Assembly (NCBI GenBank): GCA_030426875.1
Contig: JAUHXI010000034.1
Location: 1-10,327 of the forward strand
Origin: a bacterium
GTDB lineage: Bacteria > Patescibacteriota > Gracilibacteria > UM-FILTER-43-11
Direction: 5' to 3'
DNA length: 10,327 bases
In this document: piece after piece, positions 6,899-10,327 of the stretch
Layout of the letters: the number at the start of each line of letters is the position of its first letter
How positions within the stretch are numbered: the stretch's first letter is position 1
The notes under the pieces: model-generated
What the model was told of the DNA's origin: nothing
Seen by the model: only the letters and a program-made list of their open reading frames with translations
Databases searched by the model: none
Position numbers and translations under genes: made by a program

Positions 6899-6904
6899 AT
6901 TATA
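6899..6904 (-). promoter_or_regulatory. Possible -10 box giving a near-leaderless ABC transcript
   Basis: On the minus strand a perfect TATAAT ends nine bases before the ATG of the ABC gene, so transcription from it would begin about two bases before the start codon. No good -35 hexamer is seen at normal spacing and there is no extended -10 TGn, so it may be coincidence. It also lies in the 39-bp gap behind the AbrB-like gene. Confidence 0.3.
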
Positions 6905-6929
6905 ACGCATGTCATTGGGATTCACCTGC

Positions 6930-7109
6930 CTATTTTTTCTTCCAATCCGTGATTATAATCGAATTCCCCTCACGCTTCACATTCATTTTTTGTCGCTCCC
7001 GCCACCCCAAGGCTCGGATGTCTTCGATAGGAATGGTGATCGCATAGCTAGTCTTGCCGACTTTGCTGAGCTTTCGAATGTGTCGTTCTTTTGAGGATAA
7101 ATTGGCCAT
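6930..7109 (-). CDS. AbrB/MazE/SpoVT-type DNA-binding protein
   Basis: From the ATG at 7109 the product is 59 aa, one swapped-hairpin AbrB domain: IRKLSKVGKTSYAITIPIEDIRALGWRERQK (11-41) followed by the strands MNVKREGNSIIITDW. The basic N-terminal part and the IPIEDIRALGW helix are the DNA-contacting and dimer parts of this fold. A longer frame upstream (to 7187) would add a 26-residue low-complexity head encoded by the palindrome, so I reject that start. No toxin gene follows, so this is probably a stand-alone regulator rather than a MazE antitoxin. A perfect 30-bp palindrome directly upstream suggests autoregulation, and the ABC exporter 39 bp downstream may be under its control. I remember near-identical small proteins as frequent in CPR genomes. 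Confidence 0.85.
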   Translation of the reverse strand: MANLSSKERHIRKLSKVGKTSYAITIPIEDIRALGWRERQKMNVKREGNSIIITDWKKK

Positions 7110-7115
7110 GATTTT

Positions 7116-7145
7116 AATAATTACGTAATTAATTACGTAATTATT
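7116..7145. promoter_or_regulatory. 30-bp perfect palindrome, candidate AbrB operator
   Basis: The whole 30 bp equals its own reverse complement and consists of two TTACGTAA blocks (7121-7128 and 7133-7140) whose centres are 12 bp apart. It ends 6 bp before the AbrB-like start codon. A TACAAT at 7148-7143 on the minus strand would place the transcript start inside it, so a dimer or pair of dimers bound there should block transcription. It is the natural candidate for the AbrB-like protein's own operator; binding is inferred. Confidence 0.55.
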
Positions 7146-7195
7146 GTAGCATGAAAAAAATAGTATATTAAACCAATAATCACTCAAAATAACAA

Positions 7196-7230
7196 GCTTG
7201 ACACTGAGTACTCACCCCTGACCCCTGATC
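7196..7230. repeat. Second 7-bp periodic repeat, downstream of the HD-CoaD gene
   Basis: Five heptads in register are read best on the minus strand: GATCAGG (7230-7224), GGTCAGG, GGTGAGT, ACTCAGT and GTCAAGC (7202-7196). The first two or three closely match the GC-rich heptads at 5104-5131. As there, the array lies shortly after the stop codon of a minus-strand gene. It ends about 86 bp before the AbrB-like gene start. Confidence 0.5.
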
Positions 7231-7267
7231 ACTTTTTAAGGTCGTATTGCAAATTGGCATTAAATGA

Positions 7268-8182
7268 TCAAAGTTCATAATCACCCCCATGATCAAGCTG
7301 CTTCAGTTGCCTGATGGCAGAGCTGCTGATGTGATCAAATTCCTTGTCACAAAAAAGCGAAACCACTTTGATATCTGGCTTCAAATCTTGCAAAAAGCGG
7401 TATTGATTCAATTCATATTGAAAATCAGTTGTATTCCTAAGTCCCCTTATTAGAGTCACATCGTAATCTAGACTATCGATGAAGTCGGTCAATAGTCCAT
7501 CATAATTTTCAACCTGCCTGTGTTGCAGGGCTTCGGGCAAATCAACCATTTTATTCTTTTTCTCCGGATTTATCCCCCTTGCAATGATCACCTTGTCAAA
7601 AATCTTTTCAGCTTTTTCTAGAACATTGTAATGCCCCTTATGAAACGGATTGAAACTCCCCGGATAAACAGCAATGTTTGGCTTTCTGCATTTTACATAA
7701 TCTATCCACTCAGGCTTCACACCCAATTTGGATAACACAGCTACTCTTTTCTTTTTATAAATAGAGTGATCCACCCACTGGTACTCTTTAAATATTTTTT
7801 CTTCAAAGTCGATGAATGTTGTAAAATCTTTCTTGAGTATGGCTAAATCTAACTCGCACAATTGTTTGCCCAGTTCGGTTTTTGGTTGATGTGTTTTGGT
7901 TTCTAAAATGGCCTCTTTTATTGTTTCATTCGGCACATAACGATAGAGTAATTCAGCAGATCTCTCTTCATTGTCATTGGCTTTGGGATTGTAAATTATA
8001 TCGTGAAACACAATGGCCAAAAAAAGTTCATCGGTTAGAATATTTAACTTTTTAGCATCCAAAAGCATGCTAGAAACATGTTCCAAAGTGTGATAAAACC
8101 GGTGACTTTCACTGTAGCGATTCAACTCTACTTCAGGTATGTCGTACTGCTTCAGTACTGCAATGATCTCGTCTTTTTTCAT
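7268..8182 (-). CDS. HD-domain phosphohydrolase fused to CoaD-type adenylyltransferase
   Basis: The 304-aa protein (ATG at 8182) joins two enzymes. Residues 1-165 resemble the COG4339 HD hydrolases: RFYHTLEH (His31, His35), AIVFHDIIYNP with the HD pair His60-Asp61, NEERSAELL, and LDLAIL with Asp112. Residues 168-304 are a phosphopantetheine adenylyltransferase domain: YPGSFNPFHKGH with the nucleotide-binding HxGH at 181-184, RGLRNTTDFQYE (246-257) and the ISSSAIR signature (285-291). CoaD makes dephospho-CoA from 4'-phosphopantetheine and ATP; the HD half probably removes phosphate from a nucleotide-like compound. All key motifs of both halves appear intact. A TTG five codons upstream is in frame, but ATG is preferred; neither has a Shine-Dalgarno. 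FHKGH is a little closer to NadD than most CoaD, so the substrate of this half is likely, not certain, phosphopantetheine. Confidence 0.88.
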   Translation of the reverse strand: MKKDEIIAVLKQYDIPEVELNRYSESHRFYHTLEHVSSMLLDAKKLNILTDELFLAIVFHDIIYNPKANDNEERSAELLYRYVPNETIKEAILETKTHQPKTELGKQLCELDLAILKKDFTTFIDFEEKIFKEYQWVDHSIYKKKRVAVLSKLGVKPEWIDYVKCRKPNIAVYPGSFNPFHKGHYNVLEKAEKIFDKVIIARGINPEKKNKMVDLPEALQHRQVENYDGLLTDFIDSLDYDVTLIRGLRNTTDFQYELNQYRFLQDLKPDIKVVSLFCDKEFDHISSSAIRQLKQLDHGGDYEL

Positions 8183-8281
8183 ATAAGAATAGTTCAAATT
8201 AGAGTGTGATCTGTTTAATTAAAGTCGTACGGTTAGGCTCCATTTTACACAAATTCTCTATAAGATCATACCGCTTCCAGT

Positions 8282-8524
8282 TCACTTTTTTTACAATCAT
8301 TTCGCACCGCTCAAATGGTCTTCCAAAAGGCCCTCAAAAGCAGCACAATTAAAAAAGAAGCCAGCTTCCACTCCCTCCGCCACAGCTTCGCCACCCACCT
8401 GCTCGAAAACGGGACAGACATTCGCTACGTGCAGGAGCTACTCGGTCACAAAAACATCCGAACCACTCAAATCTACACCCACGTCACCAATCCTCAACTC
8501 CCAAAAATCAAGAGCCCTCTTTAG
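8282..8524 (+). pseudogene. Tyrosine recombinase (Xer/phage integrase) C-terminal fragment
   Basis: Only the C-terminal catalytic end remains. From the ATG at 8315 the residues include FHSLRHSFATHLLENG with the HxxR motif (His19, Arg22), LLGHK (His45) and the nucleophile Tyr54 in QIYTHV, followed by the family tail KIKSPL and a TAG. The homologous frame seems to extend a little before the ATG, to about 8282 (FRTAQMVFQKA). The first catalytic Arg, the beta-hairpin Lys and the N-terminal DNA-binding domain are missing; upstream codons lead to a stop at 8261. It is the only plus-strand gene remnant here, visibly GC-richer than its neighbours, and converges on the antitoxin gene 20 bp away. It is best read as the relic of an integrated element and should be inactive. 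Confidence 0.8.
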
Positions 8525-8544
8525 TACCAGGAATATCCCTTTGC

Positions 8545-8850
8545 CTAAGTCGGAATTTGAAGAACCTTCACCTCCTTCTCAAGCTGCCCAGCCAATAGAT
8601 CCTCCTCAACACACAGGTTATAGTTGCTTTGTAAATTGAGCCACAGCTGTGCCGTAGTGTTGAAATATTTGGCCAATCTCAAGACTGTGTTGACTGTGAT
8701 GGAACATTTACCATGCACAATTTCGTTGATACGCCTTGCAGACACACTGATGTCCTTAGCCACTCTATATTGACTGAACCCATAGGGTTTTAGAAAATCT
8801 TCCATGAGAACTTCACCAGGATGAATGGGGCTTATTTTTTGGGGAGACAT
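8545..8850 (-). CDS. higA: HigA-family antitoxin, HTH (XRE) regulator
   Basis: From the ATG at 8850 the product is 101 aa. It has the HigA hallmark IHPGEVLMEDFLKPYG (9-24), then a helix-turn-helix (about 26-50: SQYRVAKDISVSARRINEIVHGK) and VLRLAKYFNTTAQLWLNLQSNYNL (56-79). HigA binds and blocks the HigB RNase and represses its own operon. A TTG at 8877 overlaps the toxin stop (TTGA) and would add nine residues; I prefer the ATG because family members begin just before IHPGE. The toxin gene upstream lacks its N-terminus, so this antitoxin may be an orphan regulator. All HTH elements look intact. Confidence 0.88.
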   Translation of the reverse strand: MSPQKISPIHPGEVLMEDFLKPYGFSQYRVAKDISVSARRINEIVHGKCSITVNTVLRLAKYFNTTAQLWLNLQSNYNLCVEEDLLAGQLEKEVKVLQIPT

Positions 8851-8873
8851 GACTTTTAAATTAATGATTAAAA

Positions 8874-9074
8874 TCAATGATAATCAACAATTTCTACCGC
8901 GTGAGCATCACTATTTTTCCATTTAAAACAGAGGCGCCATTGGCTTTTCATTCGAATGCTGTATTGATTTTTTCCTTTGCTTGTCAGTTTTTCTAAGTGA
9001 TTTCCAGACGGGCTTCTTGGGTCATTTATTTTCTCATCGAGAACAATATTCTTGCATTTGTAGGTGGAGTCCAT
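8874..9074 (-). CDS. higB: HigB/RelE-family toxin, N-terminally truncated
   Basis: The visible 66 residues match the C-terminal two thirds of HigB: NHLEKLTSKGKNQYSIRMKSQWRLCFKW then AVEIVDYH at the end. The RNase/ribosome-contact residues of this half (Arg41, Arg47, the final Tyr-His) are present. Full-length HigB has about 92 residues; roughly 30 N-terminal residues, including the first helix that also meets the antitoxin, are absent. An in-frame TAG four codons before the ATG shows they are not encoded in this frame. The start region overlaps by 49 nt the end of the immunity-like gene in another frame, so the 5' end was probably replaced by recombination. It likely gives no active toxin, though translation from the ATG remains possible. 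It lies directly before higA. Confidence 0.72.
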   Translation of the reverse strand: MDSTYKCKNIVLDEKINDPRSPSGNHLEKLTSKGKNQYSIRMKSQWRLCFKWKNSDAHAVEIVDYH

Positions 9075-9322
9075 GGTTTTTTGCTAATTAAGACGTGAGG
9101 TGTTACGTCTACAATTTTTTCTTGTAGAGCCTCAAATTCAAATATAAAATCCTCTATCTCCCCTCTGTCCTCCGCATTATCTTTTTCCAGTAGAAAGTAT
9201 ACATCTAATTTTTCTTTTACTGTAATTATCCAAATGGCTCTAAAATTATTTGATATCCCGCCTATCATTGCTTGGATTAATTCAAGAATATATTTGTTTT
9301 CAATTTCATGAGGTTTTTCCAT
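9026..9322 (-). CDS. Small immunity-like hypothetical protein
   Basis: The 98-aa protein is soluble and acidic. It begins IENKYILELIQAMIGGISNNFRAIW and continues with alternating strands (WIITVKEKLDVYFLLE, 31-46), an acidic helix (EDRGEIEDFIFEFEALQ, 51-67) and a strand (IVDVTPHVLI, 70-79). This layout resembles small proteins often found beside polymorphic or contact-dependent toxins as immunity factors; this is pattern memory, not a firm match. The last 15 residues (from Trp84) use DNA that also encodes the start of the truncated HigB in another frame, so the tail may be foreign. No toxin it could neutralise is visible. An ATG at 9322 with only an A/T-rich upstream region serves as the start. 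Confidence 0.6.
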   Translation of the reverse strand: MEKPHEIENKYILELIQAMIGGISNNFRAIWIITVKEKLDVYFLLEKDNAEDRGEIEDFIFEFEALQEKIVDVTPHVLISKKPWTPPTNARILFSMRK

Positions 9323-9412
9323 AACTTTAATCTTTAATAAGGAGTTTAAAGATGTAATTGCCCTGTGGGCTCTGGCGATATGACCAATTTAATTACTAAT
9401 GGTATCAATATT

Positions 9413-9904
9413 TTAATCAGATGAGGAGCCGTATATAAAAAGACTTTCTCTCTCATTATTTAGAATAATAAAACTATACTCCCACCATACTGGATATCCC
9501 GGAATACCATTAAATGTGAAAAAATAAAATTTTGATTCTGGTGAAATATATTTGGTGATCCAATTTTTATAATTAACAACTAGCTTTTTAAGTTCATCTT
9601 CTTTTTCTTTTGAAAGTTTCAAGCCAGCTCCTTCATCACCCCTATAATTAAAACCAAAATCTACTTTTCCCCAAACATCTTTTAAAATAGCTGGTTTTAT
9701 TTCGCATCGATCTAATTTTGCATCCTCAAAGACAGATGCAATTTTATTTTTACAATCATTTAAGTTTTTACAGTCAGTCAATCTTACAATACCAAGAGTT
9801 ACTTCGTAATTATTTCCGTACATCAAATGTTCCAATTTTATGATTAAATCTCTTAAATTATTAGAACCTCCGCATTCGTTTGAATTCCTTATTTTTACTT
9901 GCAT
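9413..9904 (-). CDS. Hypothetical protein, possibly immunity-like
   Basis: From the ATG at 9904 the product is 163 aa, cytosolic and with a mixed alpha/beta pattern. The N-terminal part has several Cys (Cys11, 45, 51 and 67) in a Lys/Asn-rich setting. The C-terminal end, YPVWWEYSFIILNNERESLFIYGSSSD (137-163), is the most distinctive part, with Trp-Trp and a terminal SSSD. That tail recalls small hypothetical proteins seen near toxin systems, so an immunity role is possible but unproven. A GTG at 9916 would add four residues; both starts follow the purD stop closely (5 or 17 nt), suggesting cotranscription. It is visibly AT-richer than purD, which fits recent acquisition. I recognise no named family. 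Confidence 0.6.
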   Translation of the reverse strand: MQVKIRNSNECGGSNNLRDLIIKLEHLMYGNNYEVTLGIVRLTDCKNLNDCKNKIASVFEDAKLDRCEIKPAILKDVWGKVDFGFNYRGDEGAGLKLSKEKEDELKKLVVNYKNWITKYISPESKFYFFTFNGIPGYPVWWEYSFIILNNERESLFIYGSSSD

Positions 9905-9921
9905 TTGAATTATCACTTAGA

Positions 9922-10327
9922 TTACTCCCTACTCAACCCCTCCATCATCCTCATCTTCTCCCCAATGAGCGCCGCAGTCCCAATATCTCTCCGATGCACC
10001 ACTGGCCCTTTTACGTTCGAAGCTGCTTCTTCCGCCAACTTTTCTGCCGCCTCCACCGTATCCGCCACCCCCACAAAGGCCACCGACCGACTCCCTAAAA
10101 TATAAAGCCCATCCTCCCGCTGGTCCACAGAGGCAAAATAGTAGTCGACTCCCTCTGGCACCTCGCCGATTTCAATCTTCTCATTTTTCACGGAATTCGT
10201 GGGATACCCCTCCGGCACTACATACTTACAAACCGTAGCTTTTTTTGAAAATTGAATGTCGAACTGATCAAGTGTTCCATCCACCTGAGCCTTCAAAATA
10301 TCCACCAAATCTGTCTGTAAGGTTGAC
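9922..10327 (-). CDS. purD: Phosphoribosylamine-glycine ligase, C-terminal part
   Basis: The frame is open to the window edge, so only about the last 135 residues are seen; the in-frame TTG at 10308 is not a real start. The visible part runs from the end of the ATP-grasp core (LQTDLVDILKAQVDGTLDQF) into the GARS C-terminal domain: KATVCKYVVPEGYP, YYFASVD, SRSVAFVGVADTVEAAEKLAEEA and the closing HRRDIGTAALI. PurD joins 5-phosphoribosylamine and glycine with ATP to give GAR, step two of purine synthesis, in the cytoplasm. The wording KYVVPEGYP and SRSVAFVG is closer to what I remember of archaeal PurD than of E. coli-type PurD. The catalytic ATP-binding residues lie outside the window. It is followed after a few bases by the 163-aa hypothetical gene. 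Confidence 0.85.
   Translation of the reverse strand, partial: STLQTDLVDILKAQVDGTLDQFDIQFSKKATVCKYVVPEGYPTNSVKNEKIEIGEVPEGVDYYFASVDQREDGLYILGSRSVAFVGVADTVEAAEKLAEEAASNVKGPVVHRRDIGTAALIGEKMRMMEGLSRE

Noticed and set aside
7110..7187. Longer AbrB-like start at 7187
   Set aside because: It would add 26 residues of Asn/Tyr/Ile low complexity encoded by the palindrome and promoter; the domain begins properly at the ATG at 7109.
8282..9322. Integron or gene-cassette array
   Set aside because: A recombinase relic sits beside TA and immunity-like genes, but no attC-like imperfect palindromes with the expected core sites were seen, and the recombinase lacks IntI-specific features.
9358..9374. GCCC/GGGC hairpin between the two immunity-like genes
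   Set aside because: The stem is only 4 bp with a 3-nt loop and no T run follows, so it does not support a terminator call.
9880..10105. Two plus-strand frames over purD
   Set aside because: They are Pro/Ser/His-rich antisense readings of the GARS C-terminal domain, without start signals.

Overview
The window looks like part of a bacterial chromosome with moderately low GC, and most genes lie on the minus strand. A Patescibacteria/CPR-like bacterium, for example a Peregrinibacteria-type lineage, is my best guess. It rests mainly on the stand-alone 59-aa AbrB-like protein with its 'LGWRERQK' core, which I remember as common in that radiation. The small accessory genes, the compact single-chain ABC exporter and an archaeal-looking PurD tail fit but do not prove it. 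Nearly every start lacks a recognisable Shine-Dalgarno sequence, and at least one gene seems to need a TTG start.

Layout, left to right. A partial unknown gene runs off the left edge (minus). A 510-bp AT-rich non-coding stretch follows, carrying a strong sigma70-like promoter for a small acidic lipoprotein (plus, 734-1222). A 13-bp hairpin with flanking A and T runs separates it from a convergent minus-strand cluster: a PGM1-like ATP-grasp ligase (4102-2594), an uncatalogued 50-codon ORF (2586-2434) and a DapE/ArgE-like M20 amidohydrolase (2437-1319). The small ORF starts 7 nt after the ligase stop, and its TGA overlaps the TTG start of the peptidase. The 5' leader of this cluster holds a good promoter, a 20-aa leader ORF and a hairpin followed by a T run, which looks like an attenuator.

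The next block (minus) has an unassigned Rossmann/methyltransferase-like protein (5002-4352), an ABC half-exporter (6890-5136), an AbrB-like regulator (7109-6930) with a perfect 30-bp palindrome just before its start codon, and a rare-looking fusion of an HD phosphohydrolase domain to a CoaD-type phosphopantetheine adenylyltransferase (8182-7268). Degenerate 7-bp periodic repeats follow the stop codons of both the ABC gene and the HD-CoaD gene.

The segment from about 8282 to 9904 reads as an accessory island between housekeeping genes. It has a 5'-deleted tyrosine recombinase (plus), a HigA antitoxin, a HigB toxin lacking its N-terminal third and overlapping the end of an immunity-like gene, and a second unknown immunity-like gene. 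The window ends inside purD, whose C-terminal domain is visible.

The best candidate for something undescribed is the ligase / small ORF / M20 peptidase cluster. It could be a peptide-ligation pathway with a ribosomal or small-molecule substrate. That is inference from family and gene arrangement; no product can be read from the sequence.
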